Below, in pieces: positions 8,296 to 17,563 of a DNA stretch of 64,000 nt (its first letter is position 1; the number at the start of each line of letters is the position of its first letter). Source of the stretch: Pseudanabaena sp. Salubria-1 (GTDB lineage Bacteria > Cyanobacteriota > Cyanobacteriia > Pseudanabaenales > Pseudanabaenaceae); the NCBI GenBank assembly GCA_023336205.1, contig JALQCR010000027.1, positions 25,967 to 89,966 on the forward strand, read 5' to 3'. The notes under the pieces are model-generated. The model was not told where the DNA came from. It searched no databases and saw only the letters and a list, made by a program, of their open reading frames with translations. Position numbers and translations under genes: made by a program.

Positions 8296-9375
8296 ATGGC
8301 TTTAGTACCAATGCGCCTGCTGCTCGATCACGCAGCTGAAAACGGATATGGCATCCCTGCATTTAACGTAAACAACATGGAGCAAATCCAGTCGATCATG
8401 CAGGCTGCGAATGAAACCAACAGCCCTGTGATCCTACAAGCTTCTCGTGGCGCACGCAATTATGCAGGCGAAAATTTTCTACGTCACTTGATTTTGGCTG
8501 CCGCCGAAACCTATCCTCACCTCCCCATTGTGATGCACCAAGATCACGGTAATGCCCCTTCAACTTGCTTCTCAGCAATTCAAAATGGCTTTACCAGTGT
8601 GATGATGGATGGTTCATTAGAAGCCGATGCTAAGACACCTGCTAGCTACGAGTACAACGTAGAAGTTACTTCTAAAGTTGTCGAAGTTGCCCATGCTTTT
8701 GGTGCAAGCGTCGAAGGCGAACTAGGTTGTTTAGGTTCCCTTGAAACTGGTAAGGGTGAAGCTGAAGATGGACACGGCTTTGAGGGTGCTTTAGATCATT
8801 CTCAACTTTTGACCGATCCTGATGAAGCTGCTGATTTTGTTGAGCGCACTCAGGTTGATGCTCTTGCAGTAGCGATCGGTACTAGCCATGGTGCATATAA
8901 GTTTACTCGCAAGCCTACAGGCGAAATCTTAGCGATCAGCCGTATCGAAGAAATTCATAACCGCTTGCCTAATACTCACCTTGTTATGCATGGTTCTTCT
9001 TCAGTTCCTGAAGATCTACTTGCAATGATCAATGAATTTGGCGGCGCTATTCCTGAAACCTATGGTGTACCCGTTGAAGAAATTCAAAAGGGTATCAAGT
9101 GTGGTGTGCGTAAGGTCAATATCGATACTGACTGTCGTCTTGCGATCACTGCTGCGGTACGTGAAGCATTGTTCAAGAATCCTAAAGAGTTCGATCCTCG
9201 CCACTTCTTGAAGCCATCAATCAAGTACATGCAAAAAGTATGTGCCGATCGCTATACTCAGTTTGAAGCTGCTGGACAAGCTGGCAAGATCAAGCAAGTT
9301 AGTATTTATGACTTTGTTCCTAAATATGCTAAGGGCGAATTGAAGCAAGTTAGCCGTGAAGTTGTTAAGGCTTAA
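8296..9375 (+). CDS. fba: Class II fructose-1,6-bisphosphate aldolase
   Basis: A 359-residue zinc aldolase of the Calvin-cycle subtype. It condenses dihydroxyacetone phosphate with glyceraldehyde 3-phosphate or erythrose 4-phosphate, serving carbon fixation, gluconeogenesis and glycolysis in the cytosol. Visible motifs: GIPAFNVNNMEQ near the start, the zinc/catalytic segment VMHQDHGNAPSTC, VEGELGCLGSLETG, AIGTSHGAYKF, LVMHGSSSVPED and GVRKVNIDTDCRLA. The Shine-Dalgarno GGAG lies 12 bases upstream of the ATG. It is followed by two terminators. Confidence 0.97.
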   Translation: MALVPMRLLLDHAAENGYGIPAFNVNNMEQIQSIMQAANETNSPVILQASRGARNYAGENFLRHLILAAAETYPHLPIVMHQDHGNAPSTCFSAIQNGFTSVMMDGSLEADAKTPASYEYNVEVTSKVVEVAHAFGASVEGELGCLGSLETGKGEAEDGHGFEGALDHSQLLTDPDEAADFVERTQVDALAVAIGTSHGAYKFTRKPTGEILAISRIEEIHNRLPNTHLVMHGSSSVPEDLLAMINEFGGAIPETYGVPVEEIQKGIKCGVRKVNIDTDCRLAITAAVREALFKNPKEFDPRHFLKPSIKYMQKVCADRYTQFEAAGQAGKIKQVSIYDFVPKYAKGELKQVSREVVKA

Positions 9376-9380
9376 ACATA

Positions 9381-9455
9381 AAAAAGCTCTGTAAGCAAAG
9401 CTTTTTCACCTAAGATCAAAAAACAAGGGGCGCATTGCGCCCCTTGTTTTTTGAT
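9381..9455 (+). terminator. Two tandem terminators after fba
   Basis: A small hairpin (9381-9388 / 9399-9406, AAAAAGCT arm) followed by a strong one (9415-9433 / 9437-9455; AAGGGGCGC apex and T6 tract). Confidence 0.8.
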
Positions 9456-9499
9456 AGCATTGCTATATTTGCAGTCAGTATCCAAATCAAACTTTGCTC

Positions 9500-10411
9500 A
9501 TGACTTCTTCTTCATTTTCTGTTGCTGAGCCAAATAAATTAAATCCAGCCAAAAAGCCAAAACTTTTGGTGGTTGACGATGAGCAAGATAATCTTGATTT
9601 GCTATATCGTACCTTTCGCAGAGAATTTACGGTGTTTCGAGCTGATGGAGGGATTAAAGCTTTAGAGATTTTGGAACAAGAAGGAGAAATGGCGGCAATT
9701 ATTTCCGATCAGCGAATGCCTGAAATGACTGGGACAGAGTTCCTCAGGCGTACTGTTTCAGATTTTCCTGATACGATGCGAATTGTCCTGACAGGATATA
9801 CAGATATTGCCGATCTGATCGATGCGATCAATTCAGGTCAGGTTCATAAATATATTACAAAGCCTTGGGAGCCAGACCAGCTTAAGTTAGTTGTGAAAGA
9901 GGCAACCCATAACTATGATCTGCTGAAGCAACGTTCTGAAGAGTTAGTCCGATCGCAAGCTCAGAATGCCCTGTTGTCAGTAATTGTAGCGATCGCACAG
10001 ACATCCAACCAGCTATCTAATTGTGTTCTGCCTTTAGCAAGCGCCTTCTGGCAAAATTTTGGAGCCGATGGGGTGATCTTGCAGTTGCTTGAGAAAGGCT
10101 CGTTGATTGATACTCAAGCTATATGTGGTGATTATCTTTGGGATTTAGCAACAGATCCGTTAGTGCAAGCAGCGATTGCCTCAAAAAAATCTCAAATTTC
10201 TCTGTCGCCCAATCAACAAGATGATCCAGATAATCAATGCAAAACCAATTTGGCGATCGCGATTACTTTTCGGGAAGATGTTTTAGGAGTATTGTCGATG
10301 CGTTGGCAGATGGCTAATGCGATAAGCCCTAATGATATTGACGTGATTCAGCAATGCGCTGATGAGGTAGCGATCGCTTTAACTTGTATTCGTTACTATG
10401 CAAAACTTTAA
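9500..10411 (+). CDS. Response regulator with C-terminal GAF-like domain
   Basis: 303 residues from the ATG at 9500; an in-frame TTG at 9494 is less likely. The receiver domain (about 20-140) begins KLLVVDDEQDN, has the phosphoacceptor Asp70 in AAIISDQRMPEMTG, and the lysine in HKYITKPWEPDQL. The segment SDQRMPxMTGTEFL is typical of RpfG/PAS-linked receivers. After a coiled linker the C-terminal ~150 residues resemble a GAF domain (FGADGVILQLLEKGS...EDVLGVLSMRW). There is no DNA-binding or enzymatic output domain. It overlaps the following HD gene by 14 bases, so the two are probably cotranslated. Confidence 0.85.
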   Translation: MTSSSFSVAEPNKLNPAKKPKLLVVDDEQDNLDLLYRTFRREFTVFRADGGIKALEILEQEGEMAAIISDQRMPEMTGTEFLRRTVSDFPDTMRIVLTGYTDIADLIDAINSGQVHKYITKPWEPDQLKLVVKEATHNYDLLKQRSEELVRSQAQNALLSVIVAIAQTSNQLSNCVLPLASAFWQNFGADGVILQLLEKGSLIDTQAICGDYLWDLATDPLVQAAIASKKSQISLSPNQQDDPDNQCKTNLAIAITFREDVLGVLSMRWQMANAISPNDIDVIQQCADEVAIALTCIRYYAKL

Positions 10412-10856
10412 ATCAAGCTTTGAGTCAAATTTTGAGACGCTTTTAGCATTGGCAATCACGCTTGCCAATCAAGCCCATGCTGGTCAGCTTGATAAAGCGG
10501 GTAAGCCCTACATTTCGCATCCGTTAACGGTGATGTCGCAGATGAATACACCCGAAAGTAAAATTGTGGCGGTTTTGCATGATGCGATCGAGGACTCTGA
10601 TTTGACGATCGCAGATTTGGTTCGTCAAGGTTTTCCTGAATTTATTACTGAGGCGATCGCTGCGATTACTAAGAGGGATGGTGAGCCGTATGAAGATTAC
10701 ATTTTGCGGGTGAAGTCTAATGCGATCGCCCGTAAAGTCAAGATTGCCGATGTGACGCACAACATGAATATTAGTCGGATTGCTAATCCGACAGAAAAAG
10801 ATTTTCAGCGTTTAGAGAAATACAAAAAAGTTCTCTCGGAGTTACAACAAGAGTGA
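10398..10856 (+). CDS. Small HD-domain phosphohydrolase (SpoT-like hydrolase)
   Basis: A 152-residue protein with HAGQLDKAGKPYISHPLTV, the metal-binding HD pair in VLHDAIEDSDLT, and KIADVTHNMNISR. This is the hydrolase half seen in RelA/SpoT and in the stand-alone Mesh1/SAH group that removes pyrophosphate from (p)ppGpp. No synthetase or TGS domain is present. The substrate is inferred from family only. It overlaps the response regulator upstream by 14 bases and the methyltransferase gene downstream by 4 bases (GTGA), so it is translationally coupled on both sides. Confidence 0.82.
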   Translation: MQNFKSSFESNFETLLALAITLANQAHAGQLDKAGKPYISHPLTVMSQMNTPESKIVAVLHDAIEDSDLTIADLVRQGFPEFITEAIAAITKRDGEPYEDYILRVKSNAIARKVKIADVTHNMNISRIANPTEKDFQRLEKYKKVLSELQQE

Positions 10857-11533
10857 AACCAATGAGTCTAGAAGCTTCGGAAAAACAGGTAATCTCTAAA
10901 CAGAGAGTAACCGATCATGGTGAGGTTTTTACCAACCAGCGTGAGGTGAAGGTGATGCTGGATTTGGTGAAGCAGGAAACGGAACGGATTGAATCGAGAT
11001 TTTTGGAACCTGCCTGTGGAACGGGGAATTTTTTGGCGGAGGTTTTGGAACGTAAATTAGAGGTTGTGAAATCGCGCTATGGCAAGGTGAAGCTAGAATA
11101 TGAACGCAATGGGGTTTTGGCGGTTTCTTCGATCTACGGGATTGATATTTTAGAGGACAATGTTCAGGAATGTCGCGATCGCCTATTCAATATTTTTAAT
11201 CAAAAATATACTGTGCTTTTTGCAGATTTAGCGAATGATAAATGTCGGGAGGCGGTACGTTATATTCTCAGCCGTAATATTATTCATGGCGATGCGTTGA
11301 CTTTAAAAACGGTGGGAGATCGTCCTGAGCCGATCATTTTTTCGGAATGGTCGCCTGTAAATGGCAGCATGATCAAGCGGCGCGATTTTAGTTTTAAGGA
11401 GTTATTGCACCATGAGAGCATGATGGAGTTGCCTTTGTTTGCGGATACGGGTGAGGATGTGTTTATCCCGACTCCGATTCAAGATTTTCCTGTGGTGCAT
11501 TTTTTGAGGGTAGGGGATGATGCTCAAAAGTAA
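10853..11533 (+). CDS. DNA methyltransferase-like protein A (SAM-binding motif, no NPPY)
   Basis: 226 residues. The SAM-binding motif I is well formed (FLEPACGTGNFLAEVL, residues about 50-65), preceded by DHGEVFTNQREVKVMLDLV as in N6-adenine methylases. SIYGIDILEDNVQECRDRL is the motif II/III region. The position where catalytic motif IV (N/D-PPY/F) should occur reads IIFSEWSPVNGSM, so no NPPY-type tetrad is visible. It is short for a complete methylase (usually 400 or more). The start is GTG at 10853 (coupled to the HD gene) or ATG at 10862. It overlaps the next methylase gene by 17 bases, suggesting that the two proteins act as a pair. Confidence 0.8.
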   Translation: MKPMSLEASEKQVISKQRVTDHGEVFTNQREVKVMLDLVKQETERIESRFLEPACGTGNFLAEVLERKLEVVKSRYGKVKLEYERNGVLAVSSIYGIDILEDNVQECRDRLFNIFNQKYTVLFADLANDKCREAVRYILSRNIIHGDALTLKTVGDRPEPIIFSEWSPVNGSMIKRRDFSFKELLHHESMMELPLFADTGEDVFIPTPIQDFPVVHFLRVGDDAQK

Positions 11534-13028
11534 CTACAATCCTGATGTTTTAACTTGTTTGGCGAACTTGAGCAATGATGAGGTGTTTACGCCGCCGAGT
11601 TTGGTGAATCAGATTTTGGATTTGTTGCCTGTGGATTTATGGTCAAATCCTGATGCAAAATTTCTTGATCCTGTGTGCAAGTCGGGGGTGTTTCTCAGGG
11701 AGATTGCGAAGCGGTTGATTGTGGGTTTAGAGCCTGTGTTTCCAGATTTGCAGGAACGGGCTAATCATATTTATAAATATCAGATTTTTGGGTTGGCGAT
11801 TACGGAGTTGACGGGGTTATTGTCGCGGCGGAGTGTGTACTGCTCGAAGGTGGCGAATGGGAGGTATTCGGTATGTTCGGATTTTGAGGATGAGCAGGGT
11901 AATATTGTTTATGCGCGTGTGGAGCATGATTGGCGCGGTGGCAAGTGTGGCTTTTGCGGCGCGAGTCAAGAGGTCTATGAGCGTGGCGATGCGCTAGAGT
12001 CTTATGCTTATCAATTTATCCATGCTGATGATCCTAGTTGTTTTTTTAAGAATATGAAGTTTGATGTAATTGTCGGTAATCCTCCTTATCAGTTAAGCGA
12101 TGGTGGCTATGGGCGCAGTGCCAGCCCTATCTATAATCTATTTGTGGAACAAGCAAAAAAATTAAATCCCAGATTCTTAACCATGATCATTCCTGATCGC
12201 TGGTTTGGTGGTGGAAAAGGTTTGGATAAGTTCAGAGAAGAGATGCTTAATGATCCACAAATACGCAAGATAGTTGATTTTGAAAATGCTTCCGAATGTT
12301 TCTCTAATGTCGATATGGCTGGAGGGATTTGCTACTTCCTATGGGAAAAAGATTCTTCGGGAGAATGTGAAGTTATCAATATGCAGAATGGAGTAGGAAT
12401 AAGTTCAAAAAGAAAGCTGAATGAGTTTGATACTTTTATTAGGCATAGTCAAGCACTGTCAATAGTTCGCAAAGTATTGGCAGCTAAAGAAAAAAGTATG
12501 AATACACAGGTTTCATCCAGTAAACCTTTTGGATTAAGAACTTTTGTAAGACCTCAAAAAACTGGCGATATTATTTTGCGTTGGCAAAAAGGAGAAGGTG
12601 CATACAATCGTTCAGAAATTACTGTTGGCGTAGAAATGATCGATGAATGGAAAGTCATCACTTCTTATGTCGGTTACGATCATGCAGGGAACGCAGGTAA
12701 AGACGGAAAGAGAAAGATATTTTCTAAAATTGATATTCTGCCTCCTGCCACTATTTGCAATGAAACCTATCTCGTAATTGGCAGTTACAAACAAGAAAGC
12801 CAAGCAAAAAATCTAGTTAGCTACATGAAAACAAGATTTTTCCGCTTTCTCGTATCTCAATTCATGTATTCTCATCACATTACAAAAAATGCTTACACCT
12901 TTGTTCCGATTCTAAACATGGATGAATCTTGGACAGACGCGAAACTTTATAAAAAATATGGATTAACTGCGGAAGAAATTGCATTTATTGAGTCGATGGT
13001 GCGTCCTATGGAGTTAGGCAATGAGTAG
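11517..13028 (+). CDS. Eco57I-type adenine methyltransferase-like protein B (NPPY, atypical motif I)
   Basis: 503 residues. The catalytic motif IV is intact (KFDVIVGNPPYQLSDGG, NPPY at 188-191), followed by PIYNLFVEQAKKL and IIPDRWFGGGKGL as in Eco57I/type IIG methylases. Motif I is unusual: KFLDPVCKSGVFLREI (residues 49-63) instead of DPACGSG. A CxxC (KCGFCG, 143-148) lies between the motifs. The C-terminal third probably holds a target-recognition region. It follows protein A with overlapping ORFs and a good GAGG Shine-Dalgarno, and overlaps the DUF1016 gene downstream by 8 bases. Confidence 0.85.
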   Translation: MMLKSNYNPDVLTCLANLSNDEVFTPPSLVNQILDLLPVDLWSNPDAKFLDPVCKSGVFLREIAKRLIVGLEPVFPDLQERANHIYKYQIFGLAITELTGLLSRRSVYCSKVANGRYSVCSDFEDEQGNIVYARVEHDWRGGKCGFCGASQEVYERGDALESYAYQFIHADDPSCFFKNMKFDVIVGNPPYQLSDGGYGRSASPIYNLFVEQAKKLNPRFLTMIIPDRWFGGGKGLDKFREEMLNDPQIRKIVDFENASECFSNVDMAGGICYFLWEKDSSGECEVINMQNGVGISSKRKLNEFDTFIRHSQALSIVRKVLAAKEKSMNTQVSSSKPFGLRTFVRPQKTGDIILRWQKGEGAYNRSEITVGVEMIDEWKVITSYVGYDHAGNAGKDGKRKIFSKIDILPPATICNETYLVIGSYKQESQAKNLVSYMKTRFFRFLVSQFMYSHHITKNAYTFVPILNMDESWTDAKLYKKYGLTAEEIAFIESMVRPMELGNE

Positions 13029-14200
13029 CAACTTACAACCTGATACCATAGTTTTTGATGAGATTAAATCTTTAATTGAAGATAGCCGCCAGCAAATTGC
13101 TATCAACGTTAATACCACCATGACCATGCTTTATTGGCAAATTGGTAAACGTATCAACCAAGAAATACTAAAAGATCAACGCGCCGAATATGGTAAACAA
13201 ATTATTGCCACATTAGCCAAACAACTAACTATAGAATACGGCAACCAATTTGCTGAAAAAAATTTACGCAGAATGGTGCAATTTTCTCAAGTATTTCCAG
13301 ACTATGAGATTGTCGTTTCAGTGATACGACAATTAAGTTGGACACATTTATTAGCCATTATTCCCATAGAAGATCCGCTAAAGCGACAATTTTATGGCTC
13401 TTCTGGGTTCATGGGGATAAGCACAGCTAATAGTAATCAGAATCCTCTCGGAGCAACAGTTACAGCCCTACCATGTCGCCAATAATTGTATCGACACTGT
13501 ACCATTTACCCCTCAAACCCAGATGAGCCAATTTTATATCGAAATGTGCAAGCTTGAGAAATGGAGTGTCCGTAACTTTAGGGAACGCATTAACTCAATG
13601 CTTTATGAACGCACAGCCATTAGTAAAAAGCCCGAAGAAACCATTAGAAATGAACTACAAAGATTAAGCGAAAGTAGCCAAATTACCCCAGACTTAGTAT
13701 TTAGAGATCCCTATTTTCTAGATTTCCTAAACCTAAAAAATACTTATTCCGAAAAAGACCTAGAATCAGCGATTATTGCCGAGCTTCAGCGATTTATCTC
13801 CGAATTAGGCATTGATTTTGCCTTTATTGCTCGTCAAAAGCGGATTACTATTGATAATCGTGACTATTACATAGACCTATTGTTCTATCATCGCCGCCTC
13901 AAATCTCTCGTTGCGATCGATCTTAAAATTGGTGAATTTGATGCTGCCTACAAAGGTGAAATGGAACTATACCTTGCCTACTTAGAAAAATACGAATCTA
14001 TCGAAGGCGAAAATTCCCCCATTGGCTTAATCCTCTGCACAGGTAAAAACCCAGAACATATAGAACTTTTGCAACTGCATCGCAGCAATATCAAAGTTGC
14101 CGACTACTTTACAATTTTGCCATCCAGAGAAATCTTGTTAGATAAACTGCACAAGGCGATCGCGATCGCGCAAAACAATTTATTTATGCAAGATAAATAA
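13021..14200 (+). pseudogene. DUF1016 (YhcG-like PD-(D/E)XK) nuclease gene split by a MITE
   Basis: The N-terminal part (13021-13395) contains IAINVNTTMTMLYWQIGKRI, the DUF1016_N signature. The C-terminal part (from 13530) contains FYIEMCKLEKWSVRNFRERI and the nuclease-like core IDNRDYYIDLLFYHRRLKS...AIDLKIGEF. A 134-bp MITE sits between them. Removing it and one copy of AATTTTAT joins RQFY to IEMCKLEKW in frame and gives a 345-residue protein of normal length. As it stands, the first ORF ends in a MITE-encoded tail (13485) and the second starts at an ATG inside the MITE end (13523). Function is probably lost unless the two halves associate. Confidence 0.93.
13396..13529 (+). mobile_element. 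134-bp MITE, copy C, inside DUF1016 gene
   Basis: Same sequence as copy A except GACACTG where A has GATACTG. The target duplication is AATTTTAT (13388-13395 and 13530-13537), perfect over 8 bases. Confidence 0.95.
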
Positions 14201-14255
14201 CTATGAATGCGACTTTTTTATACCGAGTTTCAAAAAATCCAGACAGTGTCTGGAA

Positions 14256-14330
14256 AATGTCGTACCACTGGTACGAGAATTAGCTAGAGTTCAAACCTAT
14301 TGGCAAATAGGACAGCAATTAGTGAGACAG
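14256..14330 (+). pseudogene. Short DUF1016_N remnant
   Basis: An unstarted 25-codon stretch reads NVVPLVRELARVQTYWQIGQ, which matches the tyrosine/tryptophan-rich YWQIG core of DUF1016_N found at 13021. It has stop codons on both sides. Likely the relic of a second DUF1016 gene. The rest of the 14200-14385 gap holds the small repeats CAGACAGTGTCTG and GTGAGACAGTGTCTCAC. Confidence 0.45.
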
Positions 14331-16089
14331 TGTCTCACTAATTGAATTAGAAATTGTCTCGACTTAGTACTCCCGTATAAACATATGAATAACGAATTCT
14401 TCCCACCTAGACCCGAAATTAAGCCCACAATATACGCCTACAAAGACACCCATCCCCAATACAAAGGACTCCTCAAAATTGGCTACACCACCAGAGACGC
14501 AAAGACCCGTGTTGCCGAACAATATCCCGTCATTCGCCCAGGGGAATCACCTTACAAAATCCTGCTCGAAGAATCAGCAGTTTATTCCGCAATTCATAAA
14601 AATGGTAGTGCCTTTAGTGACCATGACGTACATCACTATCTCAGAAAACAAGGCTTTAAAAATCCTGATGGCGAATGGTTTCAATGCACCGCTAAAGATG
14701 TCAAAGCTGCCATATTAGCCATTAAAAATGGTGCAGAAAATGTCGAAAATCGTACCCTTGATTTTGGGATGCGTCCCGAACAGCAAGAAGCAGTTGACAA
14801 AGCGATCGCCTATTTCCAGAGCTTTACACAAGAGAACCCCGACAAAACGCCACATTTCTTATGGAATGCCAAAATGCGCTTCGGCAAAACCTTTGCCACC
14901 TATCAACTCGCAAAAAAAATGGGTTGGACAAAAATCCTCGTCCTCACCTTTAAACCCGCAGTCCAAAGTGCATGGCAAGAGGATTTAGAATCGCATATTG
15001 ATTTCATAGGCTGGCAATTTATCTCGCGCAACGGTTTAGAGTTTGAGAATGCCGACAAAAATAAACCCTTAGTTTGCTTTGGTTCATTTCAGGATTATCT
15101 CGGCAAAAATAGCGTGGGCGGTATCAAGGCAAAAAATGAATGGGTACATTTAACAAATTGGGATTGTGTCATATTTGATGAATATCATTACGGCGCATGG
15201 CGCGACAATGCCAAGGAACTCTTTGAAGCAGAAGGCAAGAAAGAACTAGAATTTGGTGAAGGTGAGGGCATCGATTATTTCGATGAAAGCATTATCCCAA
15301 TTACCACTAACGCCTATTTGTATTTGTCGGGTACACCATTCAGGGCGATCGCCTCTGGTGAATTTATCGAAGAACAAATCTATAACTGGACATATTCCGA
15401 TGAGCAGAGAGCGAAGGAATCATGGTCAGATGAAAATAATCCCTATGCTGCTTTGCCGCGTATGGTGATGCTCACCTATCAGTTACCCGACTCGATCCGC
15501 GAGATCGCCATGAAAGGAGAGTTTAATGAGTTTGATTTGAATGTATTTTTCTCGGCTACAGGTAACGACAAAAATGCAAAATTTGCCTATGAGAACGAAG
15601 TTCAGAAATGGGTCGATTTGATTAGGGGAAATCATCTAGAAACAGCGATCGACAATCTCAAACTCGGAGCCAAGAAGCCACCCATGCCCTACTCAGATAC
15701 CAGATTGCTAAACATTCTCTCCCATACCTTCTGGTTTCTGCCCACCGTTGCATCCTGTCATGCCATGCGAAACCTGTTAGCCCAAAAGCAAAATAAGTTC
15801 TATCACGATTACAAAATCATTGTCGCCGCAGGTACTAGCGCAGGGATAGGTGTAGAAGCATTACCACCCGTTTTACAAACAATGGATAACCCATTGAAAA
15901 CGAAAACAATCACTCTATCCTGTGGCAAACTCACCACAGGCGTATCCGTCAAGCCTTGGACAGGGATCTTTATGCTGCGAAACTCCTCTAGTCCTGAAAC
16001 CTATTTCCAAGCTGCCTTTCGAGTGCAAACCCCTTGGACAATCAAAAATCCTGATCATACTTCTCCCAATCAAGAAGAAATCATCAAAC

Positions 16090-17563
16090 GGGTGCAATTA
16101 AAAGTGAAAGTTCAGCTCAATAAGAAATGGAAGAAAGATTAAGCCAATAAGCATCCCAATCTTGATTAGTACGGCAGATCCTAAGAGCAAGCATAGCCTT
16201 AGCATTTTCAATCGTCCACCAAGAGCCAGCAAGCTTTAAACGATTTTGAATAACATAGCGGTGACCACTCTCAATTTCACCAGAGCCAATGGGTAAATTG
16301 GAGTCAATCGTGCCCTGATAGTCTAGACGATTAGGACGATTGAAAAGATAGCGATAAGCGGATCTAACCACAGCCAGATTGTCAGGAACAGATTCAGGTT
16401 CTTGAAACGGCTTAAGAGCTTCAAGGACAGCCGAAGCATGATTGGATTTGAGTTGTTGCTTCTGCACATCCATCCATGCTTTCGGAGCATCTGGGGAACA
16501 AACGCGACTTGCATCGGCTAGATATTCACATACATGATAGAAATCTAGTAAGTAGCGACTAAGTACACCAAAACGCTGCTCGATTTGGCTAGCAATCCAA
16601 GGCGCACCGTCGCCAACCCCATGCACAAAGGTTTCTTCTCCCAATCCAGCACGGATAGCACAATCAAGTAATGCTGCTCCTGCATCATCAGTCGAGCCTA
16701 TCGTTGCTCCGAAAATAGGCTGCTCTTGCTCAGGGGTACGCGCCGAGGTTAGACGCGCTTCTTTCCAGCTAATTTTACGCGTCTTACGACGGTCAACTTC
16801 TTCGCCATCAGTTTCGCTTGCCGTTGTTTCCACAATCGGAATCATTGTCCCATCCATCTCCGCTATTAAAAACTCCACACCCTCGATTGCTGGGAATCCT
16901 GTTTCCCAACTCTGCGTTTCTAATATACGCTGGGCATGACTTTCTGTGATCTCCTGTCCTGCACTAATTGGGATGCTTATTCCATGATGTTCCATCATTT
17001 TTTTTGGGATTTTCCCAAACGCTACATCTGACCCAAAGTCGGTAATCACTCTCTGCAATGGGCGTGAATATCCTCGGCAATGTACTTCGGCGGCTTTTTG
17101 AAATGGTCTCACTACCTGTTTGGACTCTCTTCCAAATTCGATGTACCTTTGCTCTAGTACTTCGATGCGTCCATATCGGCTGTACCAATAGAGTTTTTTT
17201 TACCACCTCGGTGTGAAGATGGATTCGCGGCGATATATGCTTCGCTTTGCTTGATTTCTTGCCGCGTTGCCCATGTTTGTAGTGCTGTTTGTCCTAACTG
17301 ACGGATTTCTTCTATCACTCGTTCCTCGGCTGCGTCGGCTTTGATTAGATCACCTTCTGCATTTTCTACAACGGATAATAATCCTTCGATTTTCGCTTTC
17401 AATTCAGGATAATCGTTTAGTCTTTCTTCTATGCTTTTACTGGACGATGCTGTTTTTGTTTTTATATTCACGGCTCAATTTTATGACTTCTTTGGATTAG
17501 AACTGTTATCCATCATACTTTCTAACCTACTTTATTTCTCCCATTTCACTTTTAATTACACCC
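16090..17563 (-). mobile_element. ISKra4-family insertion sequence, 1474 bp
   Basis: The ends read GGGTGCAATTAAAAGTGAAA (left) and, on the opposite strand, GGGTGTAATTAAAAGTGAAA (right), an almost perfect inverted repeat. The 9-base target duplication TCATCAAAC occurs at 16081-16089 and 17564-17572. It contains one transposase in two overlapping frames. The insertion interrupts the helicase gene cleanly. Confidence 0.95.
16117..17471 (-). CDS. ISKra4-family transposase in two frames (probable -1 frameshift)
   Basis: Frame 0 (17471-17154, 105 residues) starts MNIKTKTASSSKSIEERL and ends after SSHRGGKKNSIG. Frame -1 (to 16117) carries the catalytic part: RGYSRPLQRVITDFGSDVAF, AEMDGTMIPIVE, VGDGAPWIASQIE, LLDFYHVCEYL and GSGEIESGHRYVIQNRLK. 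At the junction the coding strand has GGTGGTAAAAAAAACTC. A -1 slip there gives GGKKKLYWYSRYGRIEVLEQ and an ~450-residue protein that matches the family. So either programmed frameshifting on the A8 run or a one-base error. Confidence 0.88.
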
